From: a virus | Length of the DNA: 64,000 nt | Virus record (IMG/VR): IMGVR_UViG_3300049432_000151 | Location: 1 to 64,000 of that record | Direction: 5' to 3' (one strand) | Shown: piece by piece, positions 16,361 through 24,935 of the stretch | Layout: every line of letters starts with the position of its first letter | Numbering within the stretch: position 1 is the first letter of the stretch | Made by a program: the position numbers and the translations under genes | The notes under the pieces: model-generated | Seen by the model: only the letters and a program-made list of their open reading frames with translations | Told to the model about the DNA's origin: nothing | Databases searched by the model: none

Positions 16361-16626
16361 CAGACGGCCGCCTTTCGAAGCATTTCAGCGGGAGTGCGCG
16401 GGAAAATCCGACGGACGTAGCTCTCCGGCTGGTTCCACATTTCAGCCGTCACGGCGACTTCTTCCTCGCTCACGGGGGGCTGGTACCGGCGCGGTGCGAG
16501 GCGCTGGGAAAACTGGGCTGGCGTCAGCCCTAGCTTCTCAGCAATCTCGGATTTGAGCGGACGGGGTGTGTCGTCACTGTGTAGATAGAACCAGTGGTTC
16601 CAGTCCTTGGCGCGAGCTTGTCTCAT
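16360..16626 (-). CDS. Cro-like HTH regulator, first leftward gene
   Basis: 88 residues. Residues 25-45 (KSEIAEKLGLTPAQFSQRLA) form a helix-turn-helix of the XRE/Cro class. It is divergent from the S24 repressor gene and is the first gene after the consensus leftward promoter, so by analogy with lambda it is the Cro-type switch protein. ATG 16626 directly abuts the operator, which implies a very short leader. Alternatively it could be an accessory activator. Confidence 0.65.
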   Translation of the reverse strand: MRQARAKDWNHWFYLHSDDTPRPLKSEIAEKLGLTPAQFSQRLAPRRYQPPVSEEEVAVTAEMWNQPESYVRRIFPRTPAEMLRKAAV

Positions 16627-16666
16627 AAACGAGACTCAATTTAGGCAACGTGTCTCGTTTTGTCAA
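16627..16666 (-). promoter_or_regulatory. Leftward early promoter with repressor operator
   Basis: Read on the minus strand: TTGACA (16666-16661), a 17-nt spacer, then TAAATT, a near-consensus sigma-70 promoter about 10 nt from the Cro-like ATG. A perfect 9-bp inverted repeat, AAACGAGAC (16627-16635) and GTCTCGTTT (16652-16660), places one half-site in the spacer and the other downstream of the -10. A further GTCTCG half-site lies at about 16684-16689. This is very likely the operator bound by the divergent repressor. Confidence 0.85.
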
Positions 16667-16715
16667 TAGAAACTTCTTACGAAGTCTCGAATACGCGACT
16701 ACCGTGCGGGAAGGA

Positions 16716-17696
16716 ATGCCGAAAAGATCGTCGGGAACGTCGCCGCGCGGCAGTGGCGGAGCCGTGGCTACGAGACAAATTGCGCTCCGGCAACTGGCTG
16801 CTAAGCTCGCAGCGCTGATCCCATCCGGCGCGGTCGACGCAGCCGCTCACGAAACAGGATTGAACCGGTCGACGATCTATAAATGGGCGCGTGGTCAACA
16901 GCAACCCGGCGCTATCGACTTGGCCGTGCTGGCGAACTACCTCGGAGTGATGGTCTCGGACCTTCTCGAAGACAAGCCGCTTCCTCGTGAGGCGACGCCG
17001 TACGAACGGAACGCAGCGTACAGACACCTCATTAACAGTCTCGAGCAAGTATCAGAAGCCGACCGCGAAGAAGTGATTCGGCAAGCCCTGTGGGTAGTGG
17101 CGCGGATCCGAGTTTCAGCTCTGCCGACCATCGTGCCGCTCGCCGAGAACGTGATCGCGTTCCCGACGCAACCGGACGATAGTGGCGATTTTCCCCCGCC
17201 GCCGATCGAGCCCTCCGATTTCATCGAGAAAGACACGGACTACCCGCGGCCGCTGCACACGTGGGTTCTGGAAGTGCCGGAGGTGGCTGCAGGCCCGCCG
17301 CGCCATGACGACGTTCTCCTCCCTACCTCGGAAGCTGAAGTGCTGAACACGTTTCGAGAAGCCGTTCCGAGCACAGCTCGCGAAGTCCGCGACGACCGCG
17401 TCCGCGTCATCAAGATCTACGGGAACTCAATGCATCCGGTGTTGCGCAACGGTTGGAAGGTTCGGATCGACCCCGCGCGATCGCTGTTCAGGCCCGGCAA
17501 AGCGATCGTTATGGTCTACATCAAGGACGAAGGATCGACGATCGGCCTCCTAGCCGAAGATGGCAAAGGAGGACTGAAGATCGTTAAGAGGAACCCCGAT
17601 TACGGTGGACCCGTGGAGATCCCGTTACGTGCCGGCGAGTGGTACCCGGTCGGCACGGTGACCACGATCGTCGAGGCGCCGGTGGACATCGAATGA
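16716..17696 (+). CDS. Phage repressor, XRE HTH with S24/LexA-type peptidase
   Basis: 326 residues from ATG 16716; the start is uncertain because the purine run AAGGA is close to the ATG and a GTG lies further in. An XRE helix-turn-helix is near residues 42-75 (AAHETGLNRSTIYKW). A Pro-rich linker follows, then a C-terminal S24 domain with GNSMHPVLRNGWKV (Ser238) and IVKRN (Lys291), the autocleavage dyad. RecA-stimulated self-cleavage would induce the prophage. It faces the Cro-like gene across the operator, and its stop overlaps the start of the FG-GAP gene (ATGA). Confidence 0.92.
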   Translation: MPKRSSGTSPRGSGGAVATRQIALRQLAAKLAALIPSGAVDAAAHETGLNRSTIYKWARGQQQPGAIDLAVLANYLGVMVSDLLEDKPLPREATPYERNAAYRHLINSLEQVSEADREEVIRQALWVVARIRVSALPTIVPLAENVIAFPTQPDDSGDFPPPPIEPSDFIEKDTDYPRPLHTWVLEVPEVAAGPPRHDDVLLPTSEAEVLNTFREAVPSTAREVRDDRVRVIKIYGNSMHPVLRNGWKVRIDPARSLFRPGKAIVMVYIKDEGSTIGLLAEDGKGGLKIVKRNPDYGGPVEIPLRAGEWYPVGTVTTIVEAPVDIE

Positions 17697-18880
17697 AAGT
17701 CATCGCCGTCATGCTCGGCCTCATGCTGGCCGCGTCCACGCTGGCCGCTGAAGTGGCGTTCCGCGAGCCGGCGCTGCAAACCCCCAGCACGATCGATCTC
17801 GAAGCGCTGCAAGTGATCGACTTTGACTCGGACGGGGACCAGGACGTCTTGGCGATTGGCCGATGGCCGACTGGGTCCGGTCTTCTTCTGTACCAAAGCA
17901 ACAACGGTGTCTTGAACTGGTCTGCTCCGGCTCGGATGATCAATGTTCAGGGCCGAGTTACGCGGCTTCTGCCGGGCCGTGACGTCACTGGCGACGGCCG
18001 CATCGATCTCGTCGGAATCGTGGAGCAAGGCACGTTCTCGTTTCTTACTTCATGGCCGAACCCGGGAAACATCGGGTTCTCGTTCAGTTCGGGTTTCGAG
18101 CTGCCGACCGGCTACCGAGACGCAATAGTCACCGACATTACTGGGGATGAGGTTCCGGATGCGGTCGTGCTCACACCGCAGCAGGTGATTGTCCGAGCTG
18201 GTCTCCGCGACGGTGGTTATGCGGCCGAGGTGCGTTCCAACGTAACGACGAATGCGCGAGACTTCTTACCAACGGCGCTTGCCGCCGGCGACTTCAACGG
18301 CGACGGCAACGCCGACGTCGTCATCGCGTCGTCTGAGGCGCCAACGCAGAACGGATCCACGCGCGGAGACGTAACGATCTTGGCTGGCAGCCGCTCCGGC
18401 GCGCTCTCGCGGTTCGCCTCGTCGAATATCGCGGCCTCGCCGATCGCCGCGGCGAGTATGCGCAGCGCGCGAGGTCAAGTCGCGATTGTGACCTCTCATG
18501 CGCGCGGTATCGTTTCCACGGCGTTATTCACGACATCAGGGCTGATTTCGGCGAGCGGAACACACCACATGAATAGCTCTTCGGACTTGCGCCTGTTCGC
18601 TGTCGATGACGCGAATCTCGACGGGCAACCCGATGTCTGGTTGAGATCGCCCGACGCCGTTCTGGTCATTCCCGGCGCAAAGGATTTCCCAAGCGGCGAC
18701 GATCCTGTGGAGGTTCGCATTGGCGGCCTTGTGCTGACCGCTACCGCCGCGGACGTGAATGGGGACCGGCGCCCTGATCTCATCTTTGTAATCCGCGTCG
18801 GTTCTGTCGGCCGGGTTGCCGTCTATCTCAACACCTCGACCGTACCGGAACCGCCGCGCCGCAGAGCCATTCGGAAATGA
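17693..18880 (+). CDS. Secreted FG-GAP/VCBS repeat protein
   Basis: 395 residues. A Sec signal peptide is visible (KVIAVMLGLMLAASTLAAEV, cleavage near Ala19). Six calcium-loop repeats follow: DFDSDGDQD, DVTGDGRID, DITGDEVPD, DFNGDGNAD, DANLDGQPD and DVNGDRRPD. They are spaced as in FG-GAP beta-propellers, so the mature protein is an extracytoplasmic propeller, probably a binding or adhesion protein. It overlaps the repressor stop by 4 nt, implying expression in the lysogen. It may alter the host surface or block receptors; that is inference. Confidence 0.8.
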   Translation: MKVIAVMLGLMLAASTLAAEVAFREPALQTPSTIDLEALQVIDFDSDGDQDVLAIGRWPTGSGLLLYQSNNGVLNWSAPARMINVQGRVTRLLPGRDVTGDGRIDLVGIVEQGTFSFLTSWPNPGNIGFSFSSGFELPTGYRDAIVTDITGDEVPDAVVLTPQQVIVRAGLRDGGYAAEVRSNVTTNARDFLPTALAAGDFNGDGNADVVIASSEAPTQNGSTRGDVTILAGSRSGALSRFASSNIAASPIAAASMRSARGQVAIVTSHARGIVSTALFTTSGLISASGTHHMNSSSDLRLFAVDDANLDGQPDVWLRSPDAVLVIPGAKDFPSGDDPVEVRIGGLVLTATAADVNGDRRPDLIFVIRVGSVGRVAVYLNTSTVPEPPRRRAIRK

Positions 18881-18920
18881 CACGGCAGGCAACGCCGTCA
18901 ACGAGCGATAAAGGCCGCGC

Positions 18921-19622
18921 ATGACGCTTACCTGGGTAACGTTCAAGCAGTTCCGCGACTGGTTCGAGATCGCGTACTTCGTAGCCACGGTCCTGATGGC
19001 GCTCGCCGCGTGGGTTGCGTTGAAACACCTGAAGATCGCGAAGGCGACGCTCGAGCAGGCGCAGCGTGATCTGCAGGTCCGATCAAAACGTGAAGCGGTC
19101 TCTCTCGCTATCGAACTCTGCCGCGAGTATGGCACTGACTTCGGGAAGCGCTACGAGGCAGAAATGGTGGACCTGCACAAGAACGGTTTCGTCTTTTTCC
19201 GGTGGCCGATGAGCGACTTAGAGTTCGCGCATAGCTCAATCGTCAATCGTCAAGAGGCGGATCAGTGGGTGCTTCAGTTCACAAAGAATCGCGCCCTCGC
19301 GCTTCGAGCAGTGGCGATCCTCAACGAACTAGAAGCGTTCGCGCTGCCCTTCGCAGGCGGAGTCGCCGACGAAGAAGTGGCCTACCCTGTCATTGGGAAG
19401 TTGTTCATAGACGCCGTCCTCGGCTTCGCACCGTATCTGATCACGTTACGGGATGACAAAGACCGGAACATCATTTCCGGTAAGTTCCCCAACACCGTCG
19501 CTCTCTTCCGCCTGTGGTACGCGAGGTCTGGGCGCGCCGAGCTCGACGAAAAGCAAAAGCAGCTCGCTGCGGAGCAAAACAAGTTGCCCAAGCTCGAGCC
19601 AATCAAACCGATCGGGACATAG
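18921..19622 (+). CDS. Membrane-anchored coiled-coil protein (DUF4760-like)
   Basis: 233 residues. One transmembrane segment lies at about residues 15-35 (FEIAYFVATVLMALAAWVAL), then a coiled coil (IAKATLEQAQRDLQVRSKRE). A helical domain follows with AVAILNELEAFALPFAGGV, resembling DUF4760-type proteins. The C-terminus is a charged Lys/Gln helix. The gene lies 40 nt after the FG-GAP gene and 11 nt before the TIR gene, so it is probably the partner of the TIR protein. A membrane tether or sensor role is inferred. Confidence 0.6.
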   Translation: MTLTWVTFKQFRDWFEIAYFVATVLMALAAWVALKHLKIAKATLEQAQRDLQVRSKREAVSLAIELCREYGTDFGKRYEAEMVDLHKNGFVFFRWPMSDLEFAHSSIVNRQEADQWVLQFTKNRALALRAVAILNELEAFALPFAGGVADEEVAYPVIGKLFIDAVLGFAPYLITLRDDKDRNIISGKFPNTVALFRLWYARSGRAELDEKQKQLAAEQNKLPKLEPIKPIGT

Positions 19623-19633
19623 CGGAGTCCGAA

Positions 19634-20542
19634 GTGAAGATCTTCATAAGCTGGTCAGGTGATTCGTCGCGGCGCATCGCGGAGGCTCTCGACAAATGGC
19701 TACGCCGCGTCATTCAGGCCGTTAAGCCGTTCGTCTCTTTCGATCTCGAGAAGGGGAAGCGATGGAGCTCTGAGATCGCTGCCGAACTTGAGCAATCCAC
19801 GTTCGGCATCATCATTCTTACTCCGGACAATATCGGGCAGGAATGGCTCCTTTTTGAGTCCGGAGCGCTATCGAAGCGCATCGCGGACGCCCGCGTGTTC
19901 ACCTATCTCTGCGGCGGTTTGAAGCCACCCGACATCTCTGGTCCCCTCGCTCAATTTCAACATACGGTTTCGACCAAGGATGACACGCTTCGACTCGTGG
20001 GAAATATCAACGCGCTGCTGGGCGCGGCCGCGCTTCGGGAAGAGGACCTTGCCGAGACATTCGAGCGATGGTGGCCTGAACTTGAGGCCGCCCTTGTGGA
20101 GGCGCTGAGGACCACTCCAAAACCTCAAAAGCGCTCGTCCGACGATCTGCTATCAGAAGTGCTCACCATCGTTCGCGACCTTCAGCGCCGGGCCGGACCG
20201 CGACGCGGCGCGAGCATATTGATCGACAGCGCTTTATCCGCCCCGCCAGCGCCGGTTCTGGGCATCGCAACAATTAAGATCGAGGCACAAGTTAGCAATA
20301 GACGCGAAGCGATCCTCTCCTGTGGTCTTTGCCACGGGCAAGTCGGAATTCACTTCTACGAAGGAGACGGTGAGCCGAAGCTGAACGACGTGCTCGGACT
20401 GTTCCACTACGACAAATGTCCAGGAGTGCCCATCGCTGGCGGACACATCGGAATAGTCGTGATTCGTGAGGAAGACAAGCCAGAGTACGGTATGTACGCG
20501 GCGCCGCGGCGAGACACGTCCGAGTACGCTTCAACTCATTGA
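19634..20542 (+). CDS. TIR-domain protein (putative NADase defence effector)
   Basis: 302 residues from GTG 19634. Residues 1-150 are a TIR fold: KIFISWSGDSSRRIAEALDK (betaA and helix), FVSFDLEKGKRW, FGIIILTPDNIGQEW and LLFESGAL, where Glu75 fits the catalytic Glu of NAD-hydrolysing TIRs. Residues 190-302 are a separate domain with CGLCHGQVGIHFYEGDG and FHYDKCPG, perhaps a ligand or zinc site. Bacterial TIR proteins deplete NAD or make signal nucleotides during phage infection. Its place in the repressor transcription unit suggests defence of the lysogen against other phages. Confidence 0.8.
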   Translation: MKIFISWSGDSSRRIAEALDKWLRRVIQAVKPFVSFDLEKGKRWSSEIAAELEQSTFGIIILTPDNIGQEWLLFESGALSKRIADARVFTYLCGGLKPPDISGPLAQFQHTVSTKDDTLRLVGNINALLGAAALREEDLAETFERWWPELEAALVEALRTTPKPQKRSSDDLLSEVLTIVRDLQRRAGPRRGASILIDSALSAPPAPVLGIATIKIEAQVSNRREAILSCGLCHGQVGIHFYEGDGEPKLNDVLGLFHYDKCPGVPIAGGHIGIVVIREEDKPEYGMYAAPRRDTSEYASTH

Positions 20543-20551
20543 GATGAGTTG
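20532..20551. terminator. Hairpin over the TIR gene stop codon
   Basis: CAACTCAT, loop TGAG, ATGAGTTG: a perfect 8-bp stem that includes the TIR stop codon. No T-run follows, so it may be a weak terminator or mRNA-stabilising stem at the end of the repressor-TIR unit. Confidence 0.45.
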
Positions 20552-20617
20552 CGAACGCTGCGTAGCTCGGCACGCGCCGCAGTGTCGCCCTGATTCCGCA
20601 GCCGGTAGTGTCCAGTC

Positions 20618-20660
20618 GTGCGTCGCCGCTTCGTCTTCTGCGCCGGCACCGCGACCGAAG
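20618..20660 (+). pseudogene. Truncated copy A of the repeated small ORF
   Basis: From GTG 20618 the sequence encodes RRRFVFCAGTAT, the same start as the intact copy at 25110 and the broken copy at 22198. It then departs from the family and stops at 20701. The match ends about 15 nt before the 3' end of the convergent hydrolase gene, as if the hydrolase had been inserted into or recombined with this ORF. Confidence 0.6.
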
Positions 20661-20675
20661 GCCCCCGACTTACTC

Positions 20676-21905
20676 TTAGCGTCCTTCACAAACTCTTTTG
20701 AACCGAAGGATAGCGGACTGCTCGCCGACGATTCCGAGCGTGGCTGCCCACTTGTTCCGCCTGAACTCAAAAACGCACGGCTGCCCAGACGACACGTTCA
20801 AACACTGAAAGAAATTGCCGTCGGCGGTGATCCGTATGTAACCCACCAAGCCGAGCCGAACATCTATCGGCTGGGCGTAAGCGATGATGTCGTCTCCGCA
20901 TGTCGCAATCGAAGCACCGGCGATCGACGTTTCGAGAGCGCCGCTGCACCGGCTGTCTTCCGGCGCGGGGCAAGGGCGGGGCGGCTGAATTGGTACCGCG
21001 ACAGGTTGCGCCACCGCCGGTGATGCCGCGGGTTGGATAAGCGGCTCGAATCTTTGCTGATAAAAATCGACCAAAAGATCGTGTGTGGGATGATCTGGCG
21101 TGGTTGGTTTGACCACAGAGGAGTGATTCGTTCCGGGAAGCAACGTAGCCGGGCCGAAGTAGCGCCCCGCCGATTCGGCTGTCACAACTCGTTGCTTGGT
21201 GAGGAAGGGAATATACCGATAGTGAAGGATGAAATGATGTTCGTATGCTTCCATCCCCGTCAATCGCGGTATTCGCTTCAGATCAACCAAGCGTTTGAAT
21301 CGCGCGTCCAAATCCTTCAACAAATCACTACCCCATTGAAGATCCTGACCGGCCTCGTTCTCATACATCTCGGCGAGCCATTTCAACGAGTCCGCATTGT
21401 TCGATCCGTATGAGGGCGACGCGATCAGTAAAAGTCCTACCGTTTTGTCTTTGAAGTCCGGCCAATCTTCCGTTAGAAGGTAGCGCACAACCACGCCGCC
21501 GAGGCTGTGCGCCACGAACAAAATGTTGCGCGCATCCATCACTCTTCGGCCGAGCTGATCACGACGCTGTAGGCTGCGACTTACGGCATCGGCAGCGGCG
21601 CGGACACTGAAGTCAGAAGAGTCGGCCGCCGTGTAGTACCCGGCCAGAAAGATTCCGCTCTCTTTAAAACGCAGGTCTTTTTGTACGAGCTGCGGCCAGT
21701 ACGCTGGCGTCTTCCCTTCAGCGTACCAGGCATCTCCACTGTCCGACAGCAACCCGTGTACGTAGACGATCACGGTGTTCTTGCTTCGAGCCTCGAACCA
21801 CACGTTGTTCGGACGTGGTACTGCTTTCGAATAAACATCTCCTGCGGTCACTATCATCAGGAGAATCAGCGCGGATACGAATCGGTACGGTCTCGCGTAA
21901 GTCAC
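20676..21905 (-). CDS. Exported or anchored alpha/beta hydrolase (DUF676/PGAP1-like)
   Basis: 409 residues if started at GTG 21905, which has GGGTGAG upstream; an in-frame start at 21953 is also possible. A signal peptide or anchor (VSALILLMIVTAGDVYS) opens the protein. The lipase core has VIVYVHGLLSDSGDAW (oxyanion region), FVAHSLGGVVVRYLL (nucleophile Ser134) and the His region TNHSSVVKP. These match esterases of the DUF676/SesB type, used as membrane-attacking effectors in some defence systems. The C-terminal 100 residues hold cysteine pairs and strands of unknown function. It is flanked by broken copies of one small ORF. Confidence 0.78.
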   Translation of the reverse strand: MTYARPYRFVSALILLMIVTAGDVYSKAVPRPNNVWFEARSKNTVIVYVHGLLSDSGDAWYAEGKTPAYWPQLVQKDLRFKESGIFLAGYYTAADSSDFSVRAAADAVSRSLQRRDQLGRRVMDARNILFVAHSLGGVVVRYLLTEDWPDFKDKTVGLLLIASPSYGSNNADSLKWLAEMYENEAGQDLQWGSDLLKDLDARFKRLVDLKRIPRLTGMEAYEHHFILHYRYIPFLTKQRVVTAESAGRYFGPATLLPGTNHSSVVKPTTPDHPTHDLLVDFYQQRFEPLIQPAASPAVAQPVAVPIQPPRPCPAPEDSRCSGALETSIAGASIATCGDDIIAYAQPIDVRLGLVGYIRITADGNFFQCLNVSSGQPCVFEFRRNKWAATLGIVGEQSAILRFKRVCEGR

Positions 21906-22197
21906 AATCTCACCCTCAGACGAGCGTGGCTTGACGCGTCTCGATCGAGACATTCATGCCGGAACATCTCGACCGAAGCTTCACTCCTTCGACTGGGGAT
22001 ACTTTGGAGTGTGCGTCCGACGCTAAATCCCTACCCTAGTCAGTGACATTGTCCACCACTTCGACGCCGAGCGGACGCCGTGGACCTGGGAGCCCCGTCT
22101 GAGTTACGCCAACGGTGTGCCCTCCGGCCGATCTGCCCTGCGAAGAACGTCACCGAGCGCAGTGTCCGCGAGCGCGACGCCGTCGTAGCCTTTCGCG

Positions 22198-22426
22198 ATG
22201 CTTCGACGCTATGTCTTCTGCGCGGGTACCGCGACGTTGAGCGCAGCCGGTGGGCAACATCGTCGAGAACTGTGGATTGGCGTCGAGCTCGAGTCTCCGC
22301 GTGGGCGTCGACGTGCGAGCCTTCTCACGAGAGCATGGCTATGACCTCGTTCCCGCGGAGGCCTTCAGCGCCGAGGAGTTGGCCTCGATCGGTGTCGGCA
22401 CCTTCGCTCACCTTCAAATCGTGTAG
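22198..22426 (+). pseudogene. Frameshifted copy B of the repeated small ORF
   Basis: ATG 22198 opens LRRYVFCAGTAT...HRRELWIGVE, then a small insertion near 22285-22300 shifts the frame. The continuation from 22301 reads VDVRAFSREHGYDLVP and ELASIGVGTFA, which aligns along its length with the intact copy at 25110-25358. The rest of the gap 21906-22515 shows no other supportable gene. Confidence 0.7.
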
Positions 22427-22515
22427 CGACTCCTTAGGAGGAAGCAACCGACCCTGACGACAGGTAAATACTGCACCGCCTAGTATCACCGCGGCCGTTG
22501 TTGATCGCCCCGTAC

Positions 22516-24783
22516 TTACTGAGCCGCCTGACTGCCGGCTTCGACCGTAGCGGTGACGGTGTAGGTAACCGGCCCCGGATAACCCTGTACGACGATCCAC
22601 CAAAGTCCGGCCGCCGGGTTGCGGTGGATACACTGCTCCGTTCGCGCACGTCCGCTTGCGGCACAGACGCGGCGATTACCTTTTGGTGGCTCGGCAAAGT
22701 TGGTATACAGGTCAACGTCCGATGAGCCTTGAACGTCGACGCGCAGGGTCTTTGCTTGGTTTGGGACTGTGATCGCATAGCTGCGCGCGCTATTGCGCGG
22801 CAGGGTTTCGCCAACTCTCGCTACGCCGCTCGTGAGGTCGAGGTACGGACATGACGAGGTGAAGTCGACCGTCTTCGTAGTCGGGATACTCACCGTCTGC
22901 GTCGTCGGCGAGAACTCGCAGAACGGCTTTGTCAGCGTTACTCCGTAGGTGCCCGCGACAAGGTCCGTCACGGTGTACACGCCAGTATCACCATTCGCCG
23001 TGAAGCTTAGCGGCGTGGCGCCTTTAGTCAAAGTAATGCTTGTATATGGCGACGGAACGCGAATTTGCAAGGAGTACGTCAAGCGCGCGGTCACCGTTGG
23101 ACTGACATCCGCCGCGGCTGCGTGTAGCGCGATCCACCAGCGACCGGGACGCGGAACCTCTGCTTCGCACATCCTTTCCCCGACGCCGGACACCCGGCAA
23201 GGAGTGGAAGCGCCTGTTGCTTTGGAGCCGAAAGTTGCAAACAGCTCTCCGCCAGCGGCGTCGCTACTTGTGACATTCAACCCTTGAGTTCCCGGAGGCA
23301 CATCGATCCAATAATATCGCCACCGACCGCGTTCGAGCCGCTGGCCTGCGGCTGGGTTTCCATCGAAGAGTGGAGTATCCACTTCCGCTCTAATTTCTTT
23401 CGGCGCCGGTGCAGGCAACTCCGCCGGCGCTGGGCTGAACCAGTTAGTGAAGGCCGTGCGGAACATGCCGTCGCGACGGTCGGAGAGCAGTAACACGGCG
23501 ATGACCAGCGCGCCTGCGATTGCGATCGGCAGGCCCCCTGCCCAATTGACTTTGGCGCCCGCGGATGGCGGGATCGCGGTCTCTGGTGCCGGCGCAGATT
23601 CAGCCAACTTCGAGCGAAAAAGCCACATGACAGCGACAAGCGCGAGAACAGCCCAAGAGACGATTCCGACCGTCGAGAAACCCGGGATGTCGAACCACGC
23701 TGCAGCAAGCCGGACGAGCCAGCCGGTCAAAGCACACGGCACCGCTGCGGCTACCGCTATTTGATACGAGCGCTGCAGCGTTCGCTGTCCAGTCATATCG
23801 GTACGCCACATCTTCGCGAGTGCCGCCGTCCCCAACGGCAGGATCAGGAAAAGGAGGAAGCCGACAAGCACTGTTCCAGCGACGAACGGTGCTCGAGCTG
23901 GGTCGATGAGGGTTGTCGGTGCAGTCGACGTGCGTAGATATTCAACGAGCTTCGGCGCGAAAGCTCGCGCGCCCAGAAGCAAGGTGCCGGCGGCAACCGC
24001 CGTCAGAAGGTACTGAAGGAGATATTTCGCTTGAGATCTAAATCCGCGTAAGAAGTCGTCATAGATGCGCTGGGCAACGATGGCGATCACGGCACCGACA
24101 GCTGCGGGAAAACGCACCGGTACCTGGGCAAGCGCGCTAGGAACCGCGATGGTGGTCATCCACACATCAGGGACCGCATCAAATGAACCCTGCGCGCGAC
24201 TTCGGACGATTGCAATGATGACCCAGGTGATGACTATCGGCAAGAGGAGGAGTAGGCGGATGTCTGCGAATCGATGAAGCGCTGCGATTAGTTTGACATC
24301 AGCGGCCGGGTACAGCGTTCTAGGCAAGGCGCGCCCGAGACTATCGAGTAACAGGATAACCAAGTAGGCGACCTGAGCGCTCGCGAGCCATCGCGGGATT
24401 GTGGAGTTGTTCTTCTCGTCGCTTGTATGGACGTCCACTACATATGCAGCGATAGTCGCGTGAGCCATCAGATACGCGAAGTAAACCTCCGGTCGCGTCG
24501 GCCGGTGGAGCACTAGTAGCGCCGTGGGAAAAGCGAGGAAAGCGACACCCAGAAGGGAGCCGACGCTGGATGCGAATGACGTGGCTGTACTCGCAACCAC
24601 GTGCAACACAACTGCGACTAGAAGAGTGGCGGTAGTAACGTCAACGCCAATCGCGTCGGCACGATCGCGTGAAAATCCGGAGATATAGACCGCCAGCGTG
24701 ATCCACAGTACCGCGTACACACAGATCACTGCGACGGTGTAGTCGCTGCGGAGCCAGGTGCTGGACTTCGGTTTCGCTGCCAC
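22516..24783 (-). CDS. Polytopic membrane protein with C-terminal pre-peptidase-like domains
   Basis: 755 residues from GTG 24783. Residues 1-440 contain about ten to twelve hydrophobic segments with no transporter signature that I know. Residues 480-755 are extracytoplasmic and beta-rich. Two copies of a PPC-like unit are visible, around RGRWRYYWIDVPPGTQGLNV and SARSYAITVPNQAKTLRV, each ending in GRWWIALHA or GLWWIVVQG. A carboxypeptidase-regulatory-like unit (YTSITLTKGATPLSF) lies between them. Function unknown. Its place in the moron region between repeated ORF copies suggests lysogenic conversion or defence at the envelope. Confidence 0.7.
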   Translation of the reverse strand: MAAKPKSSTWLRSDYTVAVICVYAVLWITLAVYISGFSRDRADAIGVDVTTATLLVAVVLHVVASTATSFASSVGSLLGVAFLAFPTALLVLHRPTRPEVYFAYLMAHATIAAYVVDVHTSDEKNNSTIPRWLASAQVAYLVILLLDSLGRALPRTLYPAADVKLIAALHRFADIRLLLLLPIVITWVIIAIVRSRAQGSFDAVPDVWMTTIAVPSALAQVPVRFPAAVGAVIAIVAQRIYDDFLRGFRSQAKYLLQYLLTAVAAGTLLLGARAFAPKLVEYLRTSTAPTTLIDPARAPFVAGTVLVGFLLFLILPLGTAALAKMWRTDMTGQRTLQRSYQIAVAAAVPCALTGWLVRLAAAWFDIPGFSTVGIVSWAVLALVAVMWLFRSKLAESAPAPETAIPPSAGAKVNWAGGLPIAIAGALVIAVLLLSDRRDGMFRTAFTNWFSPAPAELPAPAPKEIRAEVDTPLFDGNPAAGQRLERGRWRYYWIDVPPGTQGLNVTSSDAAGGELFATFGSKATGASTPCRVSGVGERMCEAEVPRPGRWWIALHAAAADVSPTVTARLTYSLQIRVPSPYTSITLTKGATPLSFTANGDTGVYTVTDLVAGTYGVTLTKPFCEFSPTTQTVSIPTTKTVDFTSSCPYLDLTSGVARVGETLPRNSARSYAITVPNQAKTLRVDVQGSSDVDLYTNFAEPPKGNRRVCAASGRARTEQCIHRNPAAGLWWIVVQGYPGPVTYTVTATVEAGSQAAQ

Positions 24784-24849
24784 GGATTTTTTCCGTCATC
24801 ATACGCCACCGTCTGGTCAGACAGCGACGGTTCCGAATCGGCTTCGCAA

Positions 24850-24868
24850 ACCGGTCGTGTCGACCGGT
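24850..24868. repeat. 8-bp hairpin upstream of the membrane protein gene
   Basis: ACCGGTCG, loop TGT, CGACCGGT is a perfect inverted repeat 67 nt upstream of the GTG of the minus-strand membrane protein gene. It could be an operator or a terminator for the opposite strand. The wider stretch 24784-24935 shows no gene. Confidence 0.4.
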
Positions 24869-24935
24869 GTCACTGGCGCCACTGGCGCGGTCCTTCAATG
24901 GGGCAGAAGGCACTGGACTGACCGTGGCCTTCGAA

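Noticed and set aside
22080-22457. 125-residue plus-strand ORF
   Set aside because: It is an Arg/Ser-rich alternative frame across the frameshifted copy B; the copy B frame explains the sequence better.
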